Shown: positions 45,153 through 55,779, numbered from the stretch's first letter. The stretch is DNA of 64,000 bases from SAR202 cluster bacterium bin16 (GCA_002238425.1 MPMJ01000005.1:50523-114522), one strand, 5' to 3'. Numbers and translations: made by a program. Notes: generated by a model from the letters alone, not told the origin.

Positions 45153-45704
45153 ATGACGAACCCGACGACCAACACCTCGCACCCGCTGGACGCTTCTGAA
45201 CGCCCCCTGCTGATTTCGGTCATAGGGGGCGGTGCGCCCTCCGCCCGTGCGTACGAACTGGCGGAAGCCGTGGGGCGCGAGCTCGCGCAGCGCGGCGCCG
45301 TCGTGGTGTGCGGAGGGCTCGGTGGCGTGATGGAAGCCGCGTGCAAAGGCGCCAAGTCCGCGGGCGGCGTCACGATAGGACTGATGCCCGGGAGTGACCC
45401 GCGCGCCGCGAACCCGTGGGTGGACTACCCGGTGATGACCGGCATGGGCTACGCGCGGAACGTCATCGTGGTCAAGACGGGGCGCGCAGCCATCGCTGTG
45501 GACGGCGCGTACGGCACGCTCTCCGAGATGGCCCACGCGCTGGGCGACGGAACGCCGGTCATCGGCCTCGAAACGTGGGAGATGACGAGCGGCGACGGCT
45601 ACCAGTTGGAGATCACACGCGCGGACTCGCCGGTGGACGCTGTTGAGAAGGCTATCGCCGCAGCGCACGAGCGCGACGCACGGGAACGCGCTGCGGCGCA
45701 CTGA
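45153..45704 (+). CDS. TIGR00725/LOG-like Rossmann protein
   Basis: 183 residues. Contains the family's GGLGGVMEAACKGAKSAGG and the segment GMGYARNVIVVKTGRAAIAVDGAYGTLSEMAHAL, of which the PGGxGT-like loop reads DGAYGT. Members belong to the SLOG/LOG superfamily that binds nucleotide derivatives, some being cytokinin-activating phosphoribohydrolases, but this subgroup has no proven function. The first 20 residues are polar and may be disordered. It lies 15 nt before eno and is probably co-transcribed with it. Confidence 0.85.
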   Translation: MTNPTTNTSHPLDASERPLLISVIGGGAPSARAYELAEAVGRELAQRGAVVVCGGLGGVMEAACKGAKSAGGVTIGLMPGSDPRAANPWVDYPVMTGMGYARNVIVVKTGRAAIAVDGAYGTLSEMAHALGDGTPVIGLETWEMTSGDGYQLEITRADSPVDAVEKAIAAAHERDARERAAAH

Positions 45705-47000
<1,296 letters not shown>

Positions 47001-47003
47001 ACC

Positions 47004-47465
47004 ATGGGCATCACGGGAATGGACCACGTTGAAGTCTGGGCGAAGGACATGAAGGAGTCGCTTGCGTTCTACACGGACGTGCTTGGCTTCCGGCACTTGC
47101 GCACGACTGCGGCGCACAGGGAGGACGGCCTGGTGCACGAGCAGGCGTGTATCACCCTCGGTGACATGATGGTTGAACTGATCGCAGCGCCACCGGCACG
47201 GGCATCGGAAGAGGTGGACGTCGGACGCATGGGGGTCAAGGCCATCGCCCTCACCGTGGAGGATATGGAGGCGACCGCCGCCGCCCTCCGGGAGCGCGGT
47301 GTGACGTTCGTGCAGCAGCCGAAACCCGGCTCGTCCTTCAACGGCTGGCGCGCCGAGATCCTCGACCCGAACGGCATCGGCATAGAACTGCGGGAGTGGA
47401 TCGGCGACAGCATCCACAACGAGACATGGCAACCGGCGAGTGACGCGGTCAGCCGTACGGCCTGA
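47004..47465 (+). CDS. VOC-family (glyoxalase/dioxygenase fold) protein
   Basis: 153 residues made of two beta-alpha-beta-beta-beta units: GMDHVEVWAKDMKESLAFY then KAIALTVEDMEATAAAL. Possible metal ligands are His8 in the first unit, Glu in MVELIA, and Glu in GIELREW. Methylmalonyl-CoA epimerase, glyoxalase I and others share this outline, so the substrate cannot be told. Placed between eno and gapA and translated right after eno. Confidence 0.85.
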   Translation: MGITGMDHVEVWAKDMKESLAFYTDVLGFRHLRTTAAHREDGLVHEQACITLGDMMVELIAAPPARASEEVDVGRMGVKAIALTVEDMEATAAALRERGVTFVQQPKPGSSFNGWRAEILDPNGIGIELREWIGDSIHNETWQPASDAVSRTA

Positions 47466-47473
47466 CCCGCGCC

Positions 47474-47502
47474 TTGTTGTCCAGGCGAACGGTCTATAGC
47501 AT
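47474..47502 (+). promoter_or_regulatory. gapA promoter TTGTTG-N17-TAGCAT
   Basis: -35 TTGTTG (47474-47479), 17 bp, -10 TAGCAT (47497-47502). The predicted start at about 47509 coincides with the leader hairpin. gapA can thus be transcribed apart from eno. Confidence 0.55.
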
Positions 47503-47507
47503 GGAAC

Positions 47508-47525
47508 AGCCTCAGGAACGAGGCT
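47508..47525 (+). promoter_or_regulatory. 5' leader hairpin of gapA
   Basis: AGCCTC (47508-47513), loop AGGAAC, GAGGCT (47520-47525), followed by AAGGAGGAGAAAG and the ATG at 47549. Sits exactly at the predicted 5' end. Confidence 0.55.
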
Positions 47526-47548
47526 AGGCAAGGAGGAGAAAGAGGCGT

Positions 47549-48562
47549 ATGAGCACGAGAGTTGGCATCAACGGCTTTGGGCGCATCGGCAGGCAGGTGC
47601 TCCGGGCAACGTTGGAACGGCATCCGGACGAACTGGAAGTGGTCGCGGTGAACGACCTCGCGGCCCCGCAGGCGAACGCGCACCTCTTCAAGTACGACTC
47701 GAACTACGGGCGTTACCCTGGCACGGTGCAGGCAGTGGACGGCGGCATCGAGGTCGATGGACGCCTCATCAAGTCGCTCTCGGAGCGCAACCCGGCCGAT
47801 CTGCCGTGGGGAGACCTGGGCGTGGACATCGTCATCGAGTCCACCGGCATCTTCACGCAGCGCGAGAAAGCCGCGGGCCACATCGAGGCAGGAGCGAAGA
47901 AGGTCATCATCTCCGCGCCCGCCACCGGCGAGGACAAAACGCTCGTTCTGGGCGTGAACGCGGACGAGTACGACCCCGGCGAGCACCACGTCCTCTCCAA
48001 CGCATCCTGCACGACCAACTGCGTCGCGCAGCTCATCAAGGTGCTCAACGACGAGTTCGGCATCCAGCACGGTCTGATGACCACGGTCCACGCCTACACG
48101 AACGACCAGCAGATACTCGACCAGGTGCACTCGGACATGCGCCGCGCCCGCGCCGCCGCGTCCAACATCATCCCCACCAGCACCGGCGCCGCGAAGGTCG
48201 TCGGCGTGGTGATCCCGGAGCTGAACGGCAAGCTGCACGGCATGGCGCTGCGCGTGCCGGTGCCCACGGGCTCCATCACCGACTTCGTTGCCGACGTCGG
48301 GCGCGACGTGACGAAGGAAGAGGTGAACGAGGCGTTCCGGAATGCCGCCGAGGGCCCACTCAACGGCATCCTCGAGTACACCGAGGACCCCATCGTCAGC
48401 AGCGACATCAAGATGAACCCGGCCAGCTGCATCTTCGACGCCGACTCCACCATGGTGATGGAGGGCAACATGGTGAAGGTGCTCGGCTGGTACGACAACG
48501 AGTGGGGCTACTCCTGCCGCACATCCGACCTCACGGCGATGATTGCGGAGAGGGGCGTCTAA
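47549..48562 (+). CDS. gapA: Glyceraldehyde-3-phosphate dehydrogenase, type I
   Basis: 337 residues. Oxidises and phosphorylates glyceraldehyde-3-phosphate with NAD(P). [15 protein letters not shown] starts the Rossmann fold, catalytic Cys154 in [28 protein letters not shown] and the C-terminal [11 protein letters not shown]. Strong ribosome-binding site AAGGAGGAG. Confidence 0.97.
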   Translation: MSTRVGINGFGRIGRQVLRATLERHPDELEVVAVNDLAAPQANAHLFKYDSNYGRYPGTVQAVDGGIEVDGRLIKSLSERNPADLPWGDLGVDIVIESTGIFTQREKAAGHIEAGAKKVIISAPATGEDKTLVLGVNADEYDPGEHHVLSNASCTTNCVAQLIKVLNDEFGIQHGLMTTVHAYTNDQQILDQVHSDMRRARAAASNIIPTSTGAAKVVGVVIPELNGKLHGMALRVPVPTGSITDFVADVGRDVTKEEVNEAFRNAAEGPLNGILEYTEDPIVSSDIKMNPASCIFDADSTMVMEGNMVKVLGWYDNEWGYSCRTSDLTAMIAERGV

Positions 48563-48575
48563 GGCACGGCACTTC

Positions 48576-48623
48576 GATGCGGGGCCGCACAGGCCGCGCC
48601 CCTTCGTTGCGGCCCCCCGCATC
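48576..48623 (+). terminator. GC-rich hairpin after gapA
   Basis: GATGCGGGGCCGC (48576-48588) pairs with GCGGCCCCCCGCATC (48609-48623), 13 bp with a 2-nt bulge. There is no U-tract, so it is a structured 3' end or attenuator rather than a classical intrinsic terminator. Confidence 0.45.
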
Positions 48624-48672
48624 GCATACGCGCAGCCCCCCACCCACGCCGTAGGTCTGCGGCCTGCCGTTC

Positions 48673-51600
48673 GTGAGCGATATGTCAACCGACGCGCTGC
48701 CCTCACCGCCCAGCGCCACGGAGACTGAGCCGCAGGAGCGACCGTCGAGCGTGGCAGCCGAACTCGCGCTGGTGCGCGGATGGCTCAGGGCCACGCCGGC
48801 GTGGGTCTTCATCCTCGTACTGCTCGCCGCCGCCGCGCTTGGCCTGCGGCTGCACGGCCTCGACTGGGACGGCGGCAGCTTCTACCACCCCGACGAGCGC
48901 TCCATCTACCTCCGCGCGGACTGCATGTACCGGGTGCTGACCGAAGCGCCCGGCTGGGACTCCTGCCAGAACCGCGATTTCCCGCAGGACACGCCGGGCT
49001 TCCCCGGCATCGGCACATTCTTCGATAAAGACGCCAGTCCACTCAATCCGCACTGGTTCCCCCTCGGCACCATCATCATCTACCTGCTGGTAGGCATCCG
49101 CTTCGTCCTGGAACCGTTCATGGACCAGGTGCGGCTGGAGGACCTGGCATCGGCGGGACGGGCGTTGGCCGCGTTCGCCGATACCGCCTCCGTGCTGTTG
49201 CTGTTCTTCCTGGGACGGCGGCTCTTCGGGCAGGGAGCGGGCCTGCTCGCCGCTGCGCTCGGCGCCTTCACCGTCTTCAACATCCAGGTCACACATTTCT
49301 ACCGCCCCGAGTCATTCGTGGTCTTGCTGGCGCTCGTCGCCTTCTGGTGGATGCTGAACGTGCTGGAGCGCGGGCGCCTCCGCGACCATGCTGTCCTTGG
49401 CTTCGTCATCGGGATGACCTTCGCGTTCAGGGGCAGCAGCCTGCCGATACTCGCGCCCGTCGCGCTCACCTATGCCGCACTCCTGTGGCGACAGTGGGAG
49501 ACCGGCGAAAGGGGCTGGCCGCTCCTGCAACCCCTGGTACGACCCGCCGTGCTCGCGTTCGGCGCCGCCCTCCTCACCTTCATCGTGCTGCAGCCATACG
49601 CGCTTATCGACTACCGGAAGTACGTGGCGGACCTTGGCTGGGAGGGGATGGTCGCGCGCACCGCCGGGCTCGTGCCGTACACGCTCCAGTACGTGGGCAT
49701 ACCGCGCAACGGGCTCTACGAACTGCGGCAGACGGCGCTCTGGGGCCTGGGCCTGCCGCTGGGCGTCGTTGCGTGGGGAGGACTGGCGGCGGCCGTGATA
49801 GCGGGGCTGCGGCGCCCGCGCATCGGCGAGTGGCTGCTCATCTCGTGGGTCGTCGTCCTCCTCGCGGGCATCGTGCCGCTCTTCGAGGTGAAGTTCCTGC
49901 GTTACGTGGCCCCCACGTTGCTCGTGCTCGTCCTGTTCGGAAGCCACTGGCTGATGGAGGCGTACCGGTTCGCGCGAACGCGAGGGGTTGCGTGGGAACG
50001 TCTCGTCCAGGCTGTGATGGCGTTCGTCGTGGCATCGACCGCCTTCTACGCGCTCGCGTTCGCCTCGATCTACTTCACGGACCACCCGGGCTTACAGGCG
50101 TCTGCCTGGATGAACGAGAACGTCCCGGCGCGCGCGAACGTCGTTACCGACAACCACTGGGACGAGGGCTTCCCGAACCTGGGCCGGTTCAACGTCGACC
50201 AGTTGCGCATGTACGAGGGCGACACCTTCGACAAGGCCTTGGAGGTGGCCGCACAGGTTGCTGATGCCGACTACATCATGTCCTACAGCAACCGGCCCTG
50301 GGGAAGCATCTCCCGGGTGCCGGAGCGCTATCCCTACAGCGCGGCGTACTATCGCGCGCTCTTCTCCGGTGAACTCGGCTTCGAACTCGTGCGGGGTTTC
50401 GCCCGCTACCCCACCCTCGCGGGTGTGTCGTTCGTGCACGACCCGTTCACGGCGGCGGAGATGGAGCGCCCGGAGAGCGTGCCCGGTGTGGAGACCGGTG
50501 CGCTCGCGCTGAATCTGGGCTACGCGGACGAGAACGTTACGAACTACGACCACCCCCTCGTGCTCGTGTGGGAGAACGTGGAGCGCCTCGGCGAGCACGA
50601 GATCAGCGCCATCATGTTCCTGGGGGACTTCGACCCGCCACCCGAACGGGCGCTACTGAGCGATGAGGACCGCGCCGTCCAGCAGGCGGGCGGCACCTGG
50701 ACCGACATCTTCAGTGAGGGTGGGCTGAACGACTGGGCGCCGTGGCTCGTCTGGCTGATCGCTATCGAAGTCGTCTTCCTTGCTGGACTACCCCTCGCCG
50801 TGCGACTCATGCGCTGGCTGCCGGACAGAGGAGTCGTGCTCGCGAAACCACTGGCGCTGCTGCTGGTCTCGTGGCTGGTGTGGATGGGAGCGAATCTCGG
50901 CGTGTGGACGTTCTCCCGCACCAGCGTGGCGCTCTCGATACTGCTGCTGGCCGCGGTCTCGGGCGTGCTGCTCTATCGCAACCGCTGGCTCATCGCGCTG
51001 GCGAAGCGTCACTGGAAGTACATCGCGAGCGTGGAGGCGCTGTTCATCGCAGCCTACCTCGTGTTCGTGCTGGTCCGCGCCGCGAACCCGGACCTCTGGC
51101 ACGCGTGGCGCGGCGGCGAGAAGCCGATGGACCTCACCTACCTCATCGCCGTCGTGAAGTCGTCCACCTTCCCGCCCTACGACCCGTGGTACGCCGGAGG
51201 CTTCATCAACTACTACTACTACGGGTTCGTGCCCGTCGCGGCTCTGATACGGCTCACCGGCATAGTGCCGGAGGTTGCGTACAACCTCGCGCTGCCCATG
51301 CTGTTCGCGTTCACGCTCACGGGTGCGTTCAGCGTCGGGCACAACCTCGCGGAAGCAGTGCGGCAGCGTGGGGCGCGGATGGTGCGTCGCTGGAGCCCTG
51401 TCTGGGCGGGCGTGGGCGCTGCACTGCTCGTGACGGTGCTGGCGAACGTGGACGGCGCGGCGCAGTTGCTGCAGGGCGCGTGGCGCACATTCACAGACGA
51501 GTCGTTCGGACGCTTCGACTTCTGGCGCAGCAGCCGGCTGATGCCGGACCAGATAGCGATCAACGAGTTCCCGTTCTGGACGTTCCTCTTCGGCGACCTC

Positions 51601-53100
51601 CATGCGCATCTCATATCGCTCCCGTTCCAGGTGCTCGCCGTCGGGCTGGCAGCGAACCTCGTGCTGGGGGCGCGCAAGGCGAACCCGCTGCGAAAACTGC
51701 TGCCTGCGCTCGCGGGGCTTGCGTTCGTCGTGGGGTCGTTTGCCGCAATCAACACGTGGGAAGTACCCGCGTACGGACTGCTGGGCCTCGCGGCGATAGC
51801 CATCGTGCTGCTCGCGCGTGGCGGCCCTCCGGAACCGATGACGATCGCGAAAGGCGTGCTACTGGCCGCGCTGTTCTGGGGAGTGCTCTACGCCGCGTGG
51901 CTGCCGTTCCACCAGAACTACGAGATCCCTGCCGCGGGCGTGAAGTTGAGCGAGTGGCGCACGGTACTCTGGCAGTACCTCGCCATACACGCCCTGCTGT
52001 TGTTCTCCGTGCTCTCCTGGCTTGTGTTCGAGACCCTTCAGATGTTCAAGCGGCCCGCGCTGGAGAACGAAGTCACGGGTGGAAGCGGATCGCGAAGATG
52101 GGTCCCGCTGGCAATCGGTCTGCTGCTGCTGGCGCTCGCGGGCGGAGCCTTCGTGTGGTCGGACACATTGCGGGAGTGGCTGACGGCGGCGCTGCTGTTG
52201 CTGGTCATCCTGTGGGCGTCGGCGGTTGCATTGGGCTGGCTCTTCCGGAGCAACGAGCGCGCTGCCCCGGTGCACCTCCTCCTGCTGGTCATGCTCGTCC
52301 TTGCGCTGGGCATCGGCGTCGGCGTGGACGTCGTAACCGTCGAGAACGACATAGACCGGATGAACACCGTGTTCAAGCTGTACCTGAATGCGTGGGTGCT
52401 GTTCGGCATCGCGGGAGGCGTTGGGCTGTGGCACGTGTGGGCGTCAGGGGCGGTCCGTTTCAGCAGCAGGGGAGGGAAGGTCTGGCTGGGTGTGCTGGCG
52501 CTCCTCGTGCTTGCGGGCGCCGTCTTCCCCGTGCTCGGTACGCGGGCGCGTCTCGCCGACAGGTTCGATACGTCGGTGGGCGTGACCCTGGACGGGCGCG
52601 CATACCAGTGGACGACCGTCTACGGTGATCCGGCTGAGCCGAACAAGGGGCTGCCTGAAGCGAGATACGCGTTGAGCTACGACGCGGAGGCCATCGACTT
52701 CATCCGGGCGAATGTAGAAGGGTCCCCGGTGTTCCTGGAAGGCGTCACCGCGCATGCGTACCGCTGGCCTCCGCGCGTGGCCAAGTACACAGGGCTGCCG
52801 GTAGTGGTCGGCTGGCAATGGCACCAGATACAGCAACGGGGCGCAGGCGGAGCGGAACCGGCAGCCGTGCGCGGACGAATCTACGATGTGAGCCTGATGT
52901 ACGAGACCGAGAGCGAACAGCTCTTCCTCGACCTCGCTTCGGAATACGGCGTCGAGTACGTCTACGTCGGGCCGTCCGAGCGCGTGTATTTCCCGGGTCC
53001 GGGACTGGAGAAGTTCGACACGATGGTCGGTTCGTCGCTGGAGGTCTTCTTTGCCAACCAGGAGGTTACGGTCTATCGTGTTCTGGAGGCTGGGGCGTGA
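48673..53100 (+). CDS. Fused GT-C glycosyltransferase and Chlor_Arch_YYY (DUF2298) membrane protein
   Basis: 1475 residues with more than 20 membrane helices. The first half (to about 685) is a PMT/ArnT-like GT-C glycosyltransferase: after helix 1 comes the acidic loop FYHPDERSIYLRAD, which should hold the catalytic acid, followed by several helices and a soluble extracytoplasmic part. The second half carries the DUF2298 motifs DLTYLIAVVKSSTFPPYDPW, GGFINYYYYGFVPVA (near 845), EFPFWTFLFGDLHAH and DIDRMNTVFKLYLNAW. The two are often adjacent genes in Chloroflexi and archaea; here they are one chain. Sugar transfer from a lipid-linked donor outside the membrane is expected. GTG at 48673 or ATG at 48682 could be the start; neither has a ribosome-binding site. 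Confidence 0.88.
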   Translation: MSDMSTDALPSPPSATETEPQERPSSVAAELALVRGWLRATPAWVFILVLLAAAALGLRLHGLDWDGGSFYHPDERSIYLRADCMYRVLTEAPGWDSCQNRDFPQDTPGFPGIGTFFDKDASPLNPHWFPLGTIIIYLLVGIRFVLEPFMDQVRLEDLASAGRALAAFADTASVLLLFFLGRRLFGQGAGLLAAALGAFTVFNIQVTHFYRPESFVVLLALVAFWWMLNVLERGRLRDHAVLGFVIGMTFAFRGSSLPILAPVALTYAALLWRQWETGERGWPLLQPLVRPAVLAFGAALLTFIVLQPYALIDYRKYVADLGWEGMVARTAGLVPYTLQYVGIPRNGLYELRQTALWGLGLPLGVVAWGGLAAAVIAGLRRPRIGEWLLISWVVVLLAGIVPLFEVKFLRYVAPTLLVLVLFGSHWLMEAYRFARTRGVAWERLVQAVMAFVVASTAFYALAFASIYFTDHPGLQASAWMNENVPARANVVTDNHWDEGFPNLGRFNVDQLRMYEGDTFDKALEVAAQVADADYIMSYSNRPWGSISRVPERYPYSAAYYRALFSGELGFELVRGFARYPTLAGVSFVHDPFTAAEMERPESVPGVETGALALNLGYADENVTNYDHPLVLVWENVERLGEHEISAIMFLGDFDPPPERALLSDEDRAVQQAGGTWTDIFSEGGLNDWAPWLVWLIAIEVVFLAGLPLAVRLMRWLPDRGVVLAKPLALLLVSWLVWMGANLGVWTFSRTSVALSILLLAAVSGVLLYRNRWLIALAKRHWKYIASVEALFIAAYLVFVLVRAANPDLWHAWRGGEKPMDLTYLIAVVKSSTFPPYDPWYAGGFINYYYYGFVPVAALIRLTGIVPEVAYNLALPMLFAFTLTGAFSVGHNLAEAVRQRGARMVRRWSPVWAGVGAALLVTVLANVDGAAQLLQGAWRTFTDESFGRFDFWRSSRLMPDQIAINEFPFWTFLFGDLHAHLISLPFQVLAVGLAANLVLGARKANPLRKLLPALAGLAFVVGSFAAINTWEVPAYGLLGLAAIAIVLLARGGPPEPMTIAKGVLLAALFWGVLYAAWLPFHQNYEIPAAGVKLSEWRTVLWQYLAIHALLLFSVLSWLVFETLQMFKRPALENEVTGGSGSRRWVPLAIGLLLLALAGGAFVWSDTLREWLTAALLLLVILWASAVALGWLFRSNERAAPVHLLLLVMLVLALGIGVGVDVVTVENDIDRMNTVFKLYLNAWVLFGIAGGVGLWHVWASGAVRFSSRGGKVWLGVLALLVLAGAVFPVLGTRARLADRFDTSVGVTLDGRAYQWTTVYGDPAEPNKGLPEARYALSYDAEAIDFIRANVEGSPVFLEGVTAHAYRWPPRVAKYTGLPVVVGWQWHQIQQRGAGGAEPAAVRGRIYDVSLMYETESEQLFLDLASEYGVEYVYVGPSERVYFPGPGLEKFDTMVGSSLEVFFANQEVTVYRVLEAGA

Positions 53101-53131
53101 CATGGCGGTGCGGATGCGCGGCCGGCAACGG

Positions 53132-53137
53132 TAGAAT
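53132..53137 (+). promoter_or_regulatory. -10-like TAGAAT before the small membrane protein
   Basis: TAGAAT about 63 nt upstream of the TTG at 53200. GGAG at 53189-53192 gives that start a normal ribosome-binding site. Confidence 0.35.
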
Positions 53138-53199
53138 GGCGCATCTGCGAGTGGATAGACGCAGCGATAGAACAGCCCGAAGAGGCTTGGAGAATTGCC

Positions 53200-53511
53200 T
53201 TGTTTGATCAAGAGACGGTGACGCTGATACGCGACATCCTCGTCAGCGCCTACCTGTTGGTGGGGATCCTCGTCCTGCTCGTACTGCTGGTGGCCGCCTT
53301 CCTGCTGGTCAAGGCGGTCCGTCGCCTGATCGGCTCCATGACCAGGACGGTCGATAACGTCAACGATGCGTTGGACAACGTCAACAAAGCGTCCGGGGCT
53401 GCGTTGAAGTACATGTCTTCTCCGTCTGCTGAGGGAAGCACTGCATCGCTCGCAAACGGGCTGGGTATACTGATCAACTTCGTAGGCGGGTTACGCGGCA
53501 AGGCGAAGTAG
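53200..53511 (+). CDS. Small membrane protein of unknown function
   Basis: 103 residues from a TTG start. One strongly hydrophobic helix (about 15-40, VSAYLLVGILVLLVLLVAAF) is followed by a basic patch (KAVRRLIG) and an amphipathic helix with a regular VDNVNDALDNVNKAS pattern likely to form a coiled coil. The C-terminus is a Gly-rich hydrophobic stretch. The outline resembles DUF948-type membrane proteins, but I cannot assign it. It ends 9 nt before the convergent pheA-side reading frame. Confidence 0.7.
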   Translation: MFDQETVTLIRDILVSAYLLVGILVLLVLLVAAFLLVKAVRRLIGSMTRTVDNVNDALDNVNKASGAALKYMSSPSAEGSTASLANGLGILINFVGGLRGKAK

Positions 53512-53520
53512 CGCCGGCGG

Positions 53521-53712
53521 TTACAACAGTTCGCCTATGTGCTCGGTGGTCGTGAAAGCGGCCGCCGCAGCGAGTTCTTCCGGCCATTCAGCGGCTGCGG
53601 CGCGCGCTTTCTCCGCGACCGTAGGGTCGGCGAAGACGAAGATGGCCTGTGCCAGACCAGCCTCGCGGAACGATTCTGCCGTCGAGCGAACGTCCTCAAC
53701 GGACGACGATAC
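53521..53712 (-). pseudogene. Displaced C-terminal coding fragment downstream of pheA
   Basis: On the minus strand a 63-residue open frame with clean coding character runs from the homopolymer patch to a TAA at 53521 (SSVEDVRSTAESFREAGLAQ, then AIFVFADPTVAEKARAAAAE). It has no start codon of its own and is out of frame with pheA. It is probably the end of the protein that the patch interrupts: either a C-terminal extension of PheA or a short gene overlapping it. I do not recognise the domain. Confidence 0.55.
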
Positions 53713-54703
53713 GGGGGGCCCCCCCCCCCTCTCTTCCCCCCCCCCCTCCCCCCTCCACCCCTATCTCTGCGCCCCCGGATTGCAGGAGCACGTCCACCTG
53801 TACACCCACGTGCAGCACCTGCTCCTGCGAGCGGTAGCCCCGCAGCGCGGCGATCTCCCGCACCAGCGCCGAAAGATACGAAGTGATGGTCATTCGAGGG
53901 AAAGAGCCGAACACCTTGAGCAGCGACGCCCTCTTCCTGACATTTCCGAGCACTTCCTCCAGCAGCGGGTCATCCCTGTGCCCTTCGATGTCCATGAGGA
54001 AGTAGTACTTGCCGAGCCCGAGCCGGGTAGGACGGGACTCGATCTTGGTGAGGTTGATGTTGCGCTCAGCGAACTCCTTGAGCACCCCGAACAGCTGCCC
54101 CGGCCGGTCCTGGGAGAATGCCATTGCCATGGACGTCAGGTCGTTACCGGTGCGGGGGTGGTCGCTCCTCCCCAGCACGAGGAAGCGTGTGACATTGTTG
54201 TCGTCGTCCTGGATGCCGGGGGCGAGCACCTGTGCGCCGTACAATTCGGCTGCCCTGCTCGGCGCGATGGCGGCGGCAGGTACGTCCGAGGCCATCGCCT
54301 GCTCGACAGCTCCGGCGGTGCTGAGCGCCGCCGCGAGCTCTGCATTCGGAAGGTGCTGTTCCAGGTATCTGCGGCATTGGCCGAGGGCCTGAGGGTGGGA
54401 GTAGACGCGCTTCACCGCAGCCAGCACCACTCCGGGCTTCACCATCAGGTCGTGCACGATGTCCAGGCTCAACTCTTGCCGGATGTGCAGGCCTTCCTCG
54501 TGCAGCAGCACATCGAGCGTATCCGTGACCGAACCCTGCAGACTATTCTCGATGGGACAGACAGCCTCATCTGCTTCACCGTGCAGGACGGACATCGCAG
54601 CGGCGGTGATGGAGGGAAATGGGATGAGTTCGGTACTGCCCGCGTAATCAAGTGCGGCCTGCTCAGAGAACGTGCCCTGTGGCCCCAGGTAGGCGATCCT
54701 CAT
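53696..54703 (-). CDS. pheA: Prephenate dehydratase, C-terminus damaged
   Basis: Makes phenylpyruvate from prephenate. The ATG at 54703 overlaps the preceding stop (ATGA). The catalytic domain has YLGPQGTFSEQAAL, ENSLQGSVTDTLD and the TRF motif NNVTRFLVLG. The ACT regulatory domain has the phenylalanine-binding ESRP (KIESRPTRLGLGKYYFLMDI) and ends KVFGSFPR at 53894, where a normal PheA stops or nearly so (270 residues). The frame continues with a plausible 45 residues (MTITSYLSALVREIAALRGY), then runs into the homopolymer patch and ends artificially at 53696. No fused chorismate mutase. Confidence 0.9.
   Translation of the reverse strand: MRIAYLGPQGTFSEQAALDYAGSTELIPFPSITAAAMSVLHGEADEAVCPIENSLQGSVTDTLDVLLHEEGLHIRQELSLDIVHDLMVKPGVVLAAVKRVYSHPQALGQCRRYLEQHLPNAELAAALSTAGAVEQAMASDVPAAAIAPSRAAELYGAQVLAPGIQDDDNNVTRFLVLGRSDHPRTGNDLTSMAMAFSQDRPGQLFGVLKEFAERNINLTKIESRPTRLGLGKYYFLMDIEGHRDDPLLEEVLGNVRKRASLLKVFGSFPRMTITSYLSALVREIAALRGYRSQEQVLHVGVQVDVLLQSGGAEIGVEGGGGGGREGGGAPRIVVR
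53712..53775. other. Homopolymer-rich patch, suspected sequence error
   Basis: About 64 bases made almost only of long C runs with a few T and A (runs of six G, then eleven, eleven and six C). It contrasts sharply with normal coding DNA on both sides and coincides with the loss of frame at the end of pheA. The gltB break at 26.9-27.0 kb has a similar look. Confidence 0.7.
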
Positions 54704-55371
54704 CGGCGTGCCTCTCCGGTAAGCGCGTGCCACAGCTCGTCTTCCTTCTCCGGGGGCGTGATGGCCACGATGGCGTCGTCCGCCGCCAGTTCAGGGTCGT
54801 TGACGGCCGGCTTGAGTTCGCCGCTCTTGTGGATCACCGCGGTCAGCAGCGTGCCCTGCGGCAGTTTGATGCGAGATACCGGCTGGCCCACCACCGGAGA
54901 CCCGCTCGGGACACGCATGGAGACGATACCGCTCGCTGCCCCACGGAGCGGGAGCACGTGTACGAACGGCCCGCCGGTGAGCTCCTCCTCGACATGCGAG
55001 AGGATGAGTTCCGTGGTGCTGATCGTTACGTCAACACCCAGCGCGCGGAAGAGCGGCACGTGATCGGGGTCGGTGACCACGGCCATCGTCTTCGCGACGT
55101 TAAACGAGTACTTGGCCACCTGGCAGGCGGTGAGATTCGTCGCGTCCTGACCGGTCGTGGAGATGAGGATGTCGCACCGTTCCGCGCCGGCCTCGCCGAG
55201 CACGGTCGGTTCGGTGCCGTCGCTGGTGATGAGGATGGAGCCGAACTCCTCCGCCGCGGTGGCGCTCACGTAGGCATCGCGTTCGATGAGCGCAACCTCA
55301 TGGCTCGCTGCGAGGAGTTCCCGTGTGAGGTAGAAGCCTATCTTGCCTGCGCCGACGACGATGACGTACAT
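54700..55371 (-). CDS. TrkA-type NAD-binding K+ channel regulator
   Basis: 223 residues. RCK_N Rossmann domain (MYVIVVGAGKIGFYLTREL, then ERD at the end of the second strand) and a TrkA_C domain (about 140-215, IKLPQGTLLTAVIHKSGEL). Cytoplasmic gating subunit of a K+ transporter. Its ATG is directly after the stop of the next TrkA-like gene, and its stop overlaps pheA. Confidence 0.9.
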   Translation of the reverse strand: MYVIVVGAGKIGFYLTRELLAASHEVALIERDAYVSATAAEEFGSILITSDGTEPTVLGEAGAERCDILISTTGQDATNLTACQVAKYSFNVAKTMAVVTDPDHVPLFRALGVDVTISTTELILSHVEEELTGGPFVHVLPLRGAASGIVSMRVPSGSPVVGQPVSRIKLPQGTLLTAVIHKSGELKPAVNDPELAADDAIVAITPPEKEDELWHALTGEARR

Positions 55372-55779
55372 CTACAACTGCTCCATCGCGTTCAAAACGA
55401 GTTCGATGAGCAACTGGTTCGGGTTCACAGTGGTGAGCCCCAGCCGCTCGTACATCTCGCTCCGGGTCGGATCGTTGATGCGGCACACGACGTGTTCGAT
55501 GCCGAATGTGGTGCGGGCCGACTGCGCTGCGAGCGCGTTGGTCGTATCCCGCCCGGTGGCGGCGATGAACGCCCCGACGGACTCGATGCCGGTGCGCCGC
55601 AGCACCTCGTGGGAAGTACCGTCGCCGACGTACATGCTGAGCCGGACGCGGGGGCGCAGGCGCCGGAAGTTCTCGGCGTCCGTGTCGAGTATCGTGACAC
55701 GGTCGCCGCGGTCGAGCAGCGCGGTCGCTGCCGTCGCCCCAAGCCTGCCGCAGCCGACGATCATCACGTGGCGCGTCAT
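55372..55779 (-). CDS. Short TrkA_N-only protein
   Basis: 135 residues, a single RCK_N domain (HVMIVGCGRLGATAATALLD, acidic residues at DTDAEN, CRINDPTR). The TrkA_C half is missing. With the neighbour it could form a two-chain RCK unit, since full TrkA of some bacteria holds two N/C pairs. Its ATG overlaps the uspA-like stop by 4 nt. Confidence 0.88.
   Translation of the reverse strand: MTRHVMIVGCGRLGATAATALLDRGDRVTILDTDAENFRRLRPRVRLSMYVGDGTSHEVLRRTGIESVGAFIAATGRDTTNALAAQSARTTFGIEHVVCRINDPTRSEMYERLGLTTVNPNQLLIELVLNAMEQL

Noticed and set aside
48673..53100. Two separate glycosyltransferase genes with a missed stop between them
   Set aside because: No stop or start signal occurs between the halves and the linker reads as continuous membrane protein.
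53537..55063. 508-codon plus-strand frame opposite pheA and trkA
   Set aside because: Antisense to recognisable genes, low-complexity N-terminus through the poly-C patch, no domain.
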